Positions 1 to 7,043 of a stretch of DNA of 8,535 bases are shown piece by piece. A program made the translations under genes and the position numbers. Origin of the DNA: Ruminococcus sp. GTDB taxonomy: Bacteria; Bacillota; Clostridia; Oscillospirales; Acutalibacteraceae. Numbering within the stretch: position 1 is the stretch's first letter; every line of letters begins with the position of its first letter. The stretch lies in the NCBI GenBank assembly GCA_017502425.1, contig JAFVVB010000078.1, forward strand, positions 1-8,535, in the 5' to 3' direction. The notes beneath the pieces were generated by a model, which worked only from the letters and a program-made list of their open reading frames with translations, was not told the origin of the DNA and ran no database searches.

Positions 1-22
1 GCAGGGGTTTTTCTTAATAACC

Positions 23-110
23 GCCGGTGTGGTGGAATAGGCAGACACAAGGGACTTAAAATCCCTCGATCATTGCGATCGTACCGGTTCAAGTCCGGTC
101 ACCGGCACCA
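23..110 (+). tRNA. tRNA-Leu (anticodon UAA)
   Basis: Full class II tRNA cloverleaf. The acceptor stem GCCGGTG (23-29) pairs with CACCGGC (100-106), followed by discriminator A107 and an encoded CCA (108-110). The anticodon arm is AGGGA (50-54) / TCCCT (62-66) around loop CTTAAAA, giving anticodon TAA at 57-59, which reads UUA and UUG. The long variable arm CGATC-ATTGC-GATCG (67-81) is diagnostic of Leu/Ser-type tRNAs. The T arm is ACCGG-TTCAAGT-CCGGT (83-99). No intron. The gene is followed at once by its own terminator, so it is transcribed as a single tRNA or as the last of a cluster beginning outside the window. No promoter can be judged from the 22 bases upstream. Confidence 0.97.
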
Positions 111-152
111 TAAAATGACAGATACCATCTGGTATCTGTCATTTTATTTTTT
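111..152 (+). terminator. Intrinsic terminator of the tRNA-Leu gene
   Basis: Perfect 16-bp stem (111-126 with 131-146), loop ATCT, then six T residues (147-152). It starts immediately after the encoded CCA, so transcription of the tRNA ends here. Confidence 0.92.
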
Positions 153-165
153 CCTACATTTTAGG
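148..165 (+). repeat. Direct repeat, left copy
   Basis: TTTTTCCTACATTTTAGG occurs here and again at 422-439 with no mismatch. Similarity extends a few bases both ways (T-rich to the left; GAGC to the right, with one inserted C in the second copy). The two copies bound about 256 bp that holds no convincing gene, as expected for a duplicated site flanking an inserted element or a repeat-mediated duplication of a tRNA-distal segment. Confidence 0.7.
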
Positions 166-421
166 GAGCGGACTTGAAGGCGAGCGTTAATAAAACGTCA
201 TAGTATGACGTTTTTAGCGAGAGCGAATATCTTCTTTTCTATTCGTAGATGGGGGCAAGACGAGGCACCTTTTTCTTTTTTATTTTACACAGGGAAACGG
301 CACCACGTCGTCGCAAACTCATAAGCTCTGCGATGATTTTTTTCTTAAAATAGTCGCCCGACCTTAATATCGCTCCTCCTTTCCAAAAAACTTAGATTTC
401 AAAGACCCCGCTTACTTTTTA
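166..421. other. Gene-poor, repeat-like intergenic segment
   Basis: No credible long gene in about 256 bp. What it holds: a near-perfect palindrome (191-216); a second 6-bp hairpin CGAATA...TATTCG (about 224-245); and a minus-strand frame from ATG at 322 to TAG at 239 (27 codons, starting MSLRRRGAV, very basic, ending in IYE). Upstream, that frame stays open through a strong minus-strand ribosome-site-like AGGAGG (374-379), four bases from a non-canonical ATA. The basic, low-complexity peptide and the hairpins, bracketed by an 18-bp direct repeat, suggest a dispersed intergenic repeat rather than an ordinary gene. That is inference; copy number cannot be seen here. Confidence 0.4.
191..216. 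repeat. Palindromic hairpin in intergenic segment
   Basis: AAAACGTCATA (192-202) and TATGACGTTTT (204-214) are perfect reverse complements around a single G. The flanking T/A pair extends the stem with a one-base bulge. There is no clean T-run on either side beyond the stem, so it is not a typical terminator. It may be the structured core of the surrounding repeat-like segment. Confidence 0.75.
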
Positions 422-439
422 TTTTTCCTACATTTTAGG
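422..439 (+). repeat. Direct repeat, right copy
   Basis: Exact second copy of TTTTTCCTACATTTTAGG (first copy 148-165), also preceded by a T-rich run and followed by CGAGC. It closes the gene-poor segment just before the terminator of the beta-lactamase-like gene. Confidence 0.7.
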
Positions 440-465
440 CGAGCTTTAGAATTAATACACTACAT

Positions 466-504
466 AAAAACAGCCAGAGGATTTTTCCTTTGGCTGTTTC
501 TTTT
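466..504 (-). terminator. Terminator of the beta-lactamase-like gene
   Basis: ACAGCCAGAGG (470-480) and CCTTTGGCTGT (487-497) form an 11-bp stem with one G-U pair around a T-rich loop. Read on the minus strand, the stem is followed by TTTTT (466-470). It lies 11 bases beyond the stop codon of the minus-strand gene ending at 515. The plus side also has a T-rich tail (TTTCTTTTC), so it may work in both directions. Confidence 0.85.
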
Positions 505-514
505 CTTCTATTAT

Positions 515-1615
515 TTATTTATCGGTCAGAATATCCATCACAAGTGCTGGAATATTCATTATTTTATTGTCGGTTTCGTTAGTAGATGCAAACATATAGT
601 ATTCTTCATCTGTGCTTATATAATCCAGAGACAAATACGTACCGATTCGTCCTGAGTGACCTTTACCTTTTTTATAAAATCCCATGATACCATATCCGTA
701 GTGCTCGGCATTATCAGGTGAATGGTCTTTGATCATTTCCTGATAATTTTCTTCTGAGATTATTTTACCGTTTACTAAACCTTTCATCCATTTATCCATA
801 TCAGCAGCTGTGGATACTATATCTCCCGCGCCTTTTGCCGCGCCTGCCTGTTCTACCTGAAATTCAAACGTATCATATGTGAGCGACTTGCTGAAAAACT
901 CGTTATCCTCTACTTCAAGCACAAAACCCGAGTCATTCATCTCAAGCGGTTCAAAGATGTTTTTTCTGATAAAGTCGCTGTAATACTCTCCTGAAACTTT
1001 CTCTACTATCTGGGAAAGTAAAAGATAGTTGGTGTTAGAATACGCCAGCTGAGTATCAGGCTCAAAATCAAACGGCTGTTCATACACCCACTCATTAATC
1101 CACTGTATATTCTCGCTTTCGGTTTTATCAACCGAAACTCCGTCTAAGTGATCGAGCATCTCCGGAATACCCGAACGCATTGAGAGTAAATTTTTTATAG
1201 TGACCTTTTTTCCTGATTCGTACTGAGGAAAATATTTATCCAATGTATCTTCAATGCTTAGTTTACCCTGTTCGCTGAGCATCAGGATAGCTGCTGCACA
1301 AAACTGCTTTGACACCGAACCGATAAACATCGGTGATGAAACGCTGAGCGCATTTCCTTTTTCGTCTTTCCCTGAAGCTCCACTATAAATCACTTTGCCG
1401 TTTTTATCGGTAAGGTACACTATACCGTTAAAATCATCGAGCTTTTTCGCAATTTGCGTTTCAATATCGCCGTTTTCATCCTCAACTTTTGAAGCACTGC
1501 TGACACCTTCCGGTTTTGTCTCTTTTTCCTTTGATATATCCACCTCAAAAAATGAACAGGACACTAATGACATAACCATAACACAACATAACACCACAGC
1601 AATTAATTTTTTCAT
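515..1615 (-). CDS. Serine beta-lactamase-like / penicillin-binding lipoprotein (PF00144-type)
   Basis: Predicted surface lipoprotein of 366 aa with a class C beta-lactamase/DD-peptidase fold. Residues 1-20 are a lipoprotein signal: basic MKK, a hydrophobic stretch, then lipobox LVSC with C20 as the lipid anchor. A polar linker follows to about residue 50. The catalytic motifs are present in the right order and spacing: SVSK (S100-K103, nucleophile and general base), YSN (Y192-N194) and HSG (H320-G322, in place of KTG). HxG is common in the broad esterase/peptidase branch, so true beta-lactamase activity is not implied; a role in peptidoglycan or small-ester hydrolysis is equally likely. The start is well supported by AAAGGAG (1625-1631), nine bases before ATG. 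The gene has its own promoter at 1641-1669 and a terminator at 466-504. It lies 86 bp downstream of an XRE regulator on the same strand, with no terminator between, so readthrough is also possible. Family call strong; substrate unknown. Confidence 0.9.
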   Translation of the reverse strand: MKKLIAVVLCCVMVMSLVSCSFFEVDISKEKETKPEGVSSASKVEDENGDIETQIAKKLDDFNGIVYLTDKNGKVIYSGASGKDEKGNALSVSSPMFIGSVSKQFCAAAILMLSEQGKLSIEDTLDKYFPQYESGKKVTIKNLLSMRSGIPEMLDHLDGVSVDKTESENIQWINEWVYEQPFDFEPDTQLAYSNTNYLLLSQIVEKVSGEYYSDFIRKNIFEPLEMNDSGFVLEVEDNEFFSKSLTYDTFEFQVEQAGAAKGAGDIVSTAADMDKWMKGLVNGKIISEENYQEMIKDHSPDNAEHYGYGIMGFYKKGKGHSGRIGTYLSLDYISTDEEYYMFASTNETDNKIMNIPALVMDILTDK

Positions 1616-1640
1616 AATACCAATCTCCTTTGCTATCGAT

Positions 1641-1669
1641 ATTATAAACCTGTGGTGGATTTAGTTCAA
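1641..1669 (-). promoter_or_regulatory. Promoter of the beta-lactamase-like gene
   Basis: On the minus strand: -35 TTGAAC (1664-1669), 17-bp spacer, -10 TATAAT (1641-1646). It is correctly placed about 26 bases upstream of the start codon, giving a very short leader that contains the ribosome site. Confidence 0.75.
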
Positions 1670-1683
1670 ACGACTTATCGTTT
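1668..1683. promoter_or_regulatory. Palindrome abutting the -35 box, candidate operator
   Basis: AAACGA-CTTA-TCGTTT is a perfect 6+4+6 inverted repeat. It overlaps two bases of the -35 hexamer at 1664-1669. A homodimeric HTH protein is encoded immediately upstream, so this is a plausible binding site for it. That link is inference. Confidence 0.4.
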
Positions 1684-1701
1684 AGTAATTAAACTATTGG
1701 T

Positions 1702-2538
1702 TTACTCCAAAAGAGGTTTAGTGCGTCTGAATGACCACATATAATCAAAAAATTTCGTTCTGGTTAATTCGTCCGCATAACACAAAAGTGGAATAACCGA
1801 ACTTTCCTGATTGAACATATACGCGAATATCTCCCCGTTAGTGGTTTCTATAATACTTTTAGTCGCGAGATTATTCTCACATATACCTTCCATCAGACTA
1901 TCAACTTCTTTTTCGGAAATTCCCGTATTCTTACTGATAAGGGACGTGGCAACCGGAGTATTGAGTCTCGAATACATATAAAAAATAATACTGAGCATCT
2001 TTTTATCAGCAAAAACCTCAAACACTTTCCTGAGCTTTTCCATATCGGATAGACGCGCTTTAAGACCACTTTCTGGTTCTTTCATCAAAAAGAAATAGTG
2101 AAAATCGTGGGATAATCTTGAAAGCGCCATGCCGTTATCGGTCATAATTTTAGCAAACCAATCAACACCACTATCATCGCTTGAAAGCCTATCTAAATAG
2201 TCGTCTGAAAAATCCTCGGGAGGTTTAGATTCATACATAATACCGCTTGATATAGCAAAGCATAGATTAAACGCAAAATGATACGCTTCTTCCTCAGGCA
2301 TCTGGGACATCCTACGAGCAATCACCGCCGACGTGATATCGTCCTTTAACCCGAATAACGTATCTATGCTCACGCAAAGCGCCTGTGATATAGAGGGCAG
2401 CAGCTCTGCGTCAGGAGTACCTCCGCGTTCCCATTTTGAAACTGCCTGGGTGGTAACACCCAGCAAATTCCCCAGCTGTTCCTGAGTCAATCCTTTTGCC
2501 ACGCGATACTTTTTTATCTGTTTTCCGATAACGCTCAT
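1702..2538 (-). CDS. XRE-family transcriptional regulator with winged-helix-like C-terminal region
   Basis: 278 aa. Residues 5-63 are a classic XRE/HTH_3 DNA-binding domain (IKKYRVAKGLTQEQLGNLLG, then VTTQAVSKWERG as the recognition helix, then the SIDTLFG end). The rest is not a domain I can name with certainty. Residues 70-150 are helical and acidic. About 168-245 (KVFEVFADKKMLSIIF...PVATSLISKNTGISEKEVDSLM) reads like a second, winged-helix module with a beta-wing at FAYMF; it could sense a ligand or dimerise. Length and layout fit the roughly 280-aa HTH regulators common in Clostridia. The start is fixed by GGAGG (2546-2550), seven bases before ATG. It is transcribed divergently from the activase operon and precedes the lipoprotein gene by 86 bp, so either may be its target. 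No effector can be deduced. Confidence 0.88.
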   Translation of the reverse strand: MSVIGKQIKKYRVAKGLTQEQLGNLLGVTTQAVSKWERGGTPDAELLPSISQALCVSIDTLFGLKDDITSAVIARRMSQMPEEEAYHFAFNLCFAISSGIMYESKPPEDFSDDYLDRLSSDDSGVDWFAKIMTDNGMALSRLSHDFHYFFLMKEPESGLKARLSDMEKLRKVFEVFADKKMLSIIFYMYSRLNTPVATSLISKNTGISEKEVDSLMEGICENNLATKSIIETTNGEIFAYMFNQESSVIPLLCYADELTRTKFFDYMWSFRRTKPLLE

Positions 2539-2569
2539 AATTAAACCTCCGGATTACTATATTTATTAT

Positions 2570-2598
2570 ATTGTATCAACTGTGAAACTATCTTTCAA
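2570..2598 (-). promoter_or_regulatory. Promoter of the XRE regulator gene
   Basis: Minus strand: -35 TTGAAA (2593-2598), 17-bp spacer, -10 TACAAT (2570-2575), about 32 bases before the start codon. A second TATAAT overlaps just downstream. The inverted repeat TGAAA-CTATC-TTTCA (2583-2597) covers the -35 region and could be an autoregulatory site; it does not match the palindrome at 1668-1683. Confidence 0.65.
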
Positions 2599-2741
2599 CT
2601 ACTATTTTAATTCTCTTTGCATTTTTCTTCCGTATTCCAGTAAACTTTCTCTTCATACTGTTTACAGCCGGTTTGAATGTTAAGCTTTTGTAAAATTAAT
2701 GTTAAAATATGCCTCTTTTACTTATTTATTGGCTCATATTT

Positions 2742-2750
2742 TGATATAAT
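2742..2750 (+). promoter_or_regulatory. Extended -10 promoter of the activase operon
   Basis: TGATATAAT is a perfect -10 hexamer (2745-2750) with the TGn extension. No good -35 lies 16-18 bp upstream (best is TTATTT), as is usual for extended -10 promoters. It is about 33 bases before the start codon, in a 245-bp divergent spacer whose remaining part shows no gene or clear structure. Confidence 0.6.
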
Positions 2751-2768
2751 CAGTAGCATATTGTATAA

Positions 2769-2774
2769 AAGGAG
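2769..2774 (+). promoter_or_regulatory. Ribosome site deciding TTG versus ATG start
   Basis: AAGGAG lies six bases before TTG (2781) and nine before ATG (2784), in the sequence TTGATG. Both spacings work, but ATG is much the stronger initiator and gives an N-terminus that leads straight into the nucleotide-binding LGIDIGSTTTK. I take 2784. Confidence 0.7.
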
Positions 2775-2783
2775 CAAATTTTG

Positions 2784-5708
2784 ATGAATCATAGTTTATC
2801 GCTGGGTATCGATATAGGCTCCACTACAACGAAGCTGATACTTTTAGACGGCGAAAAAGTTATATATGAAAAATATAGAAGACATCTCTCACAAGTGCGT
2901 CATACCACTCTTGAGATGCTGCGTGAAATGCAAAATGATATACATACTGACACACTATCTGTTACAGTTTCAGGTTCTGCGGGAATGGGTCTTGCTGACT
3001 CGGCGGGGTTACCGTTTGTGCAGGAAGTGTACGCAACCGGCGAGGTTGTTGAACATAAAGCGCCCGACACTAAAGTTGTTATAGAACTCGGTGGCGAAGA
3101 TGCCAAAGTAATATTTTTTGGTGGCGGAGTGGACGAGAGAATGAACGGTTCATGTGCAGGTGGCACAGGTGCATTCATTGACCAGATGGCAGTACTGCTT
3201 AATATGACGGTTGACGAAATGGACGCAGAGAGCTTAAAAGCTACCCGTATCTATCCTATCGCGTCCAGATGCGGAGTATTTGCAAAAACTGATATACAAC
3301 CACTGTTAAATCAAGGTGCCAGTAAAGCAGATGTTGCGGCCAGCATCTTTCAGGCGGTAGTAAACCAGACTATCACGGGACTGATTCAGGGCAGAAAAAT
3401 CGACGGAAAAGTAATGTTTTTAGGAGGTCCATTATACTACTGTCAGGGACTGAAAAAACGATTTTATGAAACTTTGAATCTTAACGAAGAAACCGCTGTT
3501 TTTCCTGAATATGCGCTTTACTCGGTAGCTATGGGGGCTGCAATGGTAGCAAAAAACCACGAGCCTATACCTTTTTCAAAGCTGATAACACAGATTGAAA
3601 ACAGCGCAAAAAGCGAAACCCACGGCACAGACCGCCTTCCTCCTCTTTTTGAAAATGAGGCTCAGTATGAAGAATTCACCACCCGTCACAACAAAGCAAA
3701 CGTGGACAATATCGACATATCCAAATACAGCGGAAAAGCGTGGCTGGGTATCGACTGCGGAAGCACCACCACAAAACTCGTACTGATTAGCGAAGATAAA
3801 TCCATTCTTTACACCTACTATAATTCAAACGAAGGTAACCCTGTTTCGCTGGTGCGTGACCAGTTAAGGGAAATCTACCGTTTGTGCGAAAACAGAATCA
3901 CTATATGCGGTAGCTGTGTCACAGGATACGGAGAAGAACTAATAAAACATGCTTTTCATATTGATGAAGGCATAGTTGAAACGATTGCTCACTACACAGC
4001 CGCAAAACATTTTCAGCCTGACGTTGACTTTATTTTAGATATCGGTGGTCAGGACATCAAATGCTTTAAAATAAGAAACGGTGCTATCGACAGCATTATG
4101 CTCAACGAGGCGTGCTCCTCGGGATGTGGGTCTTTCATTGAAACTTTCGCAAAAGCCATGGGCCACGATATTGCCACCTTTGCAAAACTCGGTATATTTG
4201 CTAGCGCTCCTGTAAATTTAGGCTCCAGATGCACAGTATTTATGAATTCTTCTGTAAAACAATCCCAGAAAGACGGTGCAACAGTAGAAGATATTTCCGC
4301 AGGACTTTCGGTCAGCGTTGTCAAAAACGCGATTTATAAAGTTATCCGTGCCGTTTCGCCTGAGGAACTCGGTAAACGCATCGTAGTTCAGGGCGGTACC
4401 TTTTATAATGACGCTGTACTGCGTGCTTTCGAAAATGAAATCGGTTCGGATGTAATCCGTCCATCTATCGCGGGATTGATGGGTGCTTACGGTGCGGCTA
4501 TTCACAGTATGAAAGTCAAAGAAAGCTCTATTCTTACTAAATCAGAGCTTCTAAGCTTCAGGCACGAATCAGCCACCACAGTATGTAAAGGCTGTGCTAA
4601 CCATTGCAGTCTCACTGTAAATCGTTTTTCTGATGGAAAACGCTATATTTCCGGTAATAAATGCTCCAAAGGTCTTAACAGTAAGAGCGAAGAAGAACAG
4701 GTGAATCTCTATCAATTCAAGCGTGATTACTTAAGCTCACTAAAACCTGTTAAAGGCACTAAAGGTAAAATTGGTATACCGATGGCACTTTCAACATATG
4801 AGCTAGCACCTTTGTGGCATACACTATTTACTTCTTTAGGGTTTGAGGTACATTTCTCAAAGCTCTCTAACCGCGCTACCTATGAAAAAGGTCAGTTTAC
4901 TATTCCATCCGACACCGCGTGTTATCCTGCTAAGATTATGCACGGTCATATGCTTGAGCTAATACAAGACGGTATAGACACCCTTTTCTATCCGGGACTA
5001 ACATATAATGTTGATGAAAAAGCATCTGATAACCACTATAACTGTCCTGTTGTTGCGTATTATGCTGAGCTTCTAAACGGTAATATGGAAGAGCTTAGTA
5101 AGGTGAATTTCCTGTACCCTTACTTAAGCCTCAATAACGAAAAAGAGCTTTTCAAAACTATTTATCCGTGTCTTAATAATCTTGATAAAAACATCTCAAA
5201 ATCAGATGTAAAATCGGCTATATCCAAGGCTTTTGACGCTTATGAAAAGTATAAATCAACCATACGCGAGCAGGGTGAAAAAGCGATTTTGTACGCTAAA
5301 GAACATAAAAAACGTATTATGATTTTAGCCGGCAGACCATACCACATTGACCCTGAAATCGGCCACGGTATCGATAAACTTGCGTCTTCACTTGGATTTG
5401 TTGTTGTCAGCGAAGACAGCATATGCCATTTAGCCGATGTACAGTATGTAAACGTACTTGACCAGTGGACTTTCCACTCAAGGCTATATCGAGCTGCTGC
5501 TTATGCAGTAAAACACAGCGACACAGAGCTTGTACAACTTGTGTCGTTTGGATGTGGTGTTGATGCTATCACTACGGACGAAGTCAGAGCTATTTTAGAA
5601 GAAAATAATAAATATTACACCCAGATAAAAATCGATGAGATAACTAATCTCGGTGCCGTTAAAATCCGACTGAGAAGTCTGCTCGGTGCATTAGAAGAAA
5701 GGAGTTGA
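2784..5708 (+). CDS. Acyl-CoA dehydratase activase-related protein: tandem BadF/BcrA/HgdC ATPase domains plus DUF2229/HgdB-like region
   Basis: 974 aa, predicted cytoplasmic ATP-driven electron donor. Numbering from ATG 2784. Domain 1 (about 6-255): phosphate loop LGIDIGSTTTK, ELGGEDAK, C124 in NGSCAGGTG and C163 in SRCGVFAKTD; these two Cys match the [4Fe-4S] ligands of HgdC-type activators. Domain 2 (about 320-575) repeats the plan: LGIDCGSTTTK, DIGGQDIK, C444 in NEACSSGCG and C483 in SRCTVF, with an extra C448 where domain 1 has Thr. HgdC works as a homodimer sharing one cluster; here both halves are in one chain, so an intramolecular cluster is likely (inference). Next comes C601-x2-C604-x3-C608-x18-C627, a candidate further Fe-S site. 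Then a DUF2229-like part (about 662-770: IGIPMALSTYE...TACYPAK) and an HgdB-like end (about 844-974: GRPYHIDPEIGHGIDKL, SFGCGVDA, NLGAVKIRLRSLLGAL). It is followed four bases later by a gene carrying the rest of the roughly 1400-aa single-chain form. Substrate unknown. Confidence 0.9.
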   Translation: MNHSLSLGIDIGSTTTKLILLDGEKVIYEKYRRHLSQVRHTTLEMLREMQNDIHTDTLSVTVSGSAGMGLADSAGLPFVQEVYATGEVVEHKAPDTKVVIELGGEDAKVIFFGGGVDERMNGSCAGGTGAFIDQMAVLLNMTVDEMDAESLKATRIYPIASRCGVFAKTDIQPLLNQGASKADVAASIFQAVVNQTITGLIQGRKIDGKVMFLGGPLYYCQGLKKRFYETLNLNEETAVFPEYALYSVAMGAAMVAKNHEPIPFSKLITQIENSAKSETHGTDRLPPLFENEAQYEEFTTRHNKANVDNIDISKYSGKAWLGIDCGSTTTKLVLISEDKSILYTYYNSNEGNPVSLVRDQLREIYRLCENRITICGSCVTGYGEELIKHAFHIDEGIVETIAHYTAAKHFQPDVDFILDIGGQDIKCFKIRNGAIDSIMLNEACSSGCGSFIETFAKAMGHDIATFAKLGIFASAPVNLGSRCTVFMNSSVKQSQKDGATVEDISAGLSVSVVKNAIYKVIRAVSPEELGKRIVVQGGTFYNDAVLRAFENEIGSDVIRPSIAGLMGAYGAAIHSMKVKESSILTKSELLSFRHESATTVCKGCANHCSLTVNRFSDGKRYISGNKCSKGLNSKSEEEQVNLYQFKRDYLSSLKPVKGTKGKIGIPMALSTYELAPLWHTLFTSLGFEVHFSKLSNRATYEKGQFTIPSDTACYPAKIMHGHMLELIQDGIDTLFYPGLTYNVDEKASDNHYNCPVVAYYAELLNGNMEELSKVNFLYPYLSLNNEKELFKTIYPCLNNLDKNISKSDVKSAISKAFDAYEKYKSTIREQGEKAILYAKEHKKRIMILAGRPYHIDPEIGHGIDKLASSLGFVVVSEDSICHLADVQYVNVLDQWTFHSRLYRAAAYAVKHSDTELVQLVSFGCGVDAITTDEVRAILEENNKYYTQIKIDEITNLGAVKIRLRSLLGALEERS

Positions 5709-5712
5709 GTAT

Positions 5713-7005
5713 ATGCAAAATAAAAGTTTCGTACCTTTTACTAAGGACATGATAAAAGACTATACTATACTCGTTCCTAATATGCTACCGATGCATTTCA
5801 AGCTTATCTCCAGCGTGATGAAGACATACGGTTATAATTTCGAGTTGCTGGAAACCGACGGACCACAGATTGCTGAAACCGGTCTTAAATATACTCATAA
5901 CGACACCTGCTATCCTGCTATTTTAGTAGTGGGACAGTTTATGGACGCGCTGCTCTCGGGTAAATATGACCCGCACAAAACAGCGCTCATTATGTTTCAG
6001 ACTGGTGGCGGATGTCGTGCCTCCAACTATATCTCACTCATACGCAAAGCGCTGAAAAAAGCTAATATGGAATACGTTCCTGTCATTTCTTTCAGCTTTT
6101 CAAATCTTGAAAACCATCCGGGATTCTCTCTTTCTATCAGAAAGCTTCGCCAGATGATATATGCTGTGCTTTACGGTGATTTGCTGATGAATCTGACTAA
6201 CCAGGTACGTCCTTTCGAAGTAAATAAGGGCGACGCAGAAAAACTCGCACTAAAGTGGACCGACAAACTAGGTGCACAGCTAGGTAATACTAACACCATC
6301 AGATACAAAGACATCAGAAAAAACTACGAAGAAATAGTAGAGTCATTTAAGAAAATTGAGCTAAACCGTTTTGATGCGGTCAAAGTCGGAGTAGTTGGAG
6401 AGATTTTTGTAAAATACTCACCGCTTGCGAATAACGACCTTGAGCGCTTCATCATTTCTGAAGGTGGTCAGCCGGTTATACCGGGACTTACTGACTTTTG
6501 TCTTTACTGTGTTTACAATAAAATTGTTGACAGTAAAATTTATAAACGCAATCTTTTACAGCTTATGATATGTTCGCCTGCGTATAAATATCTCAACAAA
6601 AAACGACAGCATCTGAGCGATGTGCTCACACACTCTGATGTCTTTGAAGGACTTACTTCTTTTGATGATGTAATAGCACTTTCAAAGGGACTAATTAATC
6701 AGGCTGTTCAGATGGGAGAGGGTTGGCTTTTGACATCAGAAATGGTAGAACTTGCCGACTCGGGATGCAAGAACATTGTATGTACCCAACCTTTCGGTTG
6801 CTTACCTAACCATATCTGCGGTAAAGGTATGATGAAACCTATTAAAGAAATATGCCCTGATGTCAACATCGTCGCTATTGACTACGACCCGGGTGCAAGC
6901 AGAGTGAATCAGGAAAACCGACTTAAGCTGATGCTTGCTAACGCCAAAAAACAGCAGAAAAAACACTCTCAAAAAGAAAGTAAATCTCAATATGCAACTG
7001 TATGA
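5713..7005 (+). CDS. HgdB-like 2-hydroxyacyl-CoA dehydratase-family protein (C-terminal partner of the activase)
   Basis: 430 aa, cytoplasmic. Corresponds to the C-terminal part of the roughly 1400-aa activase-related protein, here as its own gene. Likely acceptor of electrons from the preceding ATPase, with its own Fe-S centre. Cysteines in conserved-looking contexts: C66 (NDTCYPA), C101 (TGGGCRASNY), C263/C266 (CLYC), C287, and the cluster C352, C357, C363, C369 (GCKNIVCTQPFGCLPNHICG), then YDPGASRVNQENR near the end. Several such cysteines in an HgdB-like fold fit a [4Fe-4S] or the double-cubane [8Fe-9S] cluster known in relatives; which one cannot be told from sequence. The start is set by AAAGGAG (5698-5704), which overlaps the end of the upstream gene; the four-base gap indicates translational coupling and matched amounts of both proteins. 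The last 20 residues are Lys/Gln-rich and probably disordered. The terminator follows directly. Native reaction unknown. Confidence 0.88.
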   Translation: MQNKSFVPFTKDMIKDYTILVPNMLPMHFKLISSVMKTYGYNFELLETDGPQIAETGLKYTHNDTCYPAILVVGQFMDALLSGKYDPHKTALIMFQTGGGCRASNYISLIRKALKKANMEYVPVISFSFSNLENHPGFSLSIRKLRQMIYAVLYGDLLMNLTNQVRPFEVNKGDAEKLALKWTDKLGAQLGNTNTIRYKDIRKNYEEIVESFKKIELNRFDAVKVGVVGEIFVKYSPLANNDLERFIISEGGQPVIPGLTDFCLYCVYNKIVDSKIYKRNLLQLMICSPAYKYLNKKRQHLSDVLTHSDVFEGLTSFDDVIALSKGLINQAVQMGEGWLLTSEMVELADSGCKNIVCTQPFGCLPNHICGKGMMKPIKEICPDVNIVAIDYDPGASRVNQENRLKLMLANAKKQQKKHSQKESKSQYATV

Positions 7006-7006
7006 T

Positions 7007-7043
7007 AAAAAATCCACCCTTTTAATTCAGGGTGGATTTTTTT
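7007..7043. terminator. Bidirectional terminator between the activase operon and the pnuC-type gene
   Basis: Perfect 14-bp stem AAAAAATCCACCCT (7007-7020) / AGGGTGGATTTTTT (7029-7042) around loop TTTAATTC. It has a T-run on the plus strand (7037-7043) and, from the A-rich arm, on the minus strand. It ends both convergent units; the stop codon of the minus-strand gene (7042-7044) sits inside its edge. Confidence 0.93.

Noticed and set aside
23..165. tRNA-Leu as the attachment site of an integrated element
   Set aside because: No copy of the tRNA 3' end recurs in the window and there is no integrase; the direct repeat begins in the terminator tail, not in the tRNA.
1395..1664. Plus-strand open frame of 89 codons inside the lipoprotein region
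   Set aside because: Lies antisense to a gene with clear SxxK/YxN/HxG motifs; no ribosome site and a low-complexity Ser/Phe-rich product.
2781..2783. TTG start three bases before the chosen ATG of the activase gene
   Set aside because: Possible by spacing, but ATG is the stronger initiator and the ribosome site serves it well; the difference is one residue.
4049..4505. Two minus-strand frames (91 and 95 codons) within the activase gene
   Set aside because: Antisense to conserved ATPase domain 2, with no ribosome site or family resemblance.
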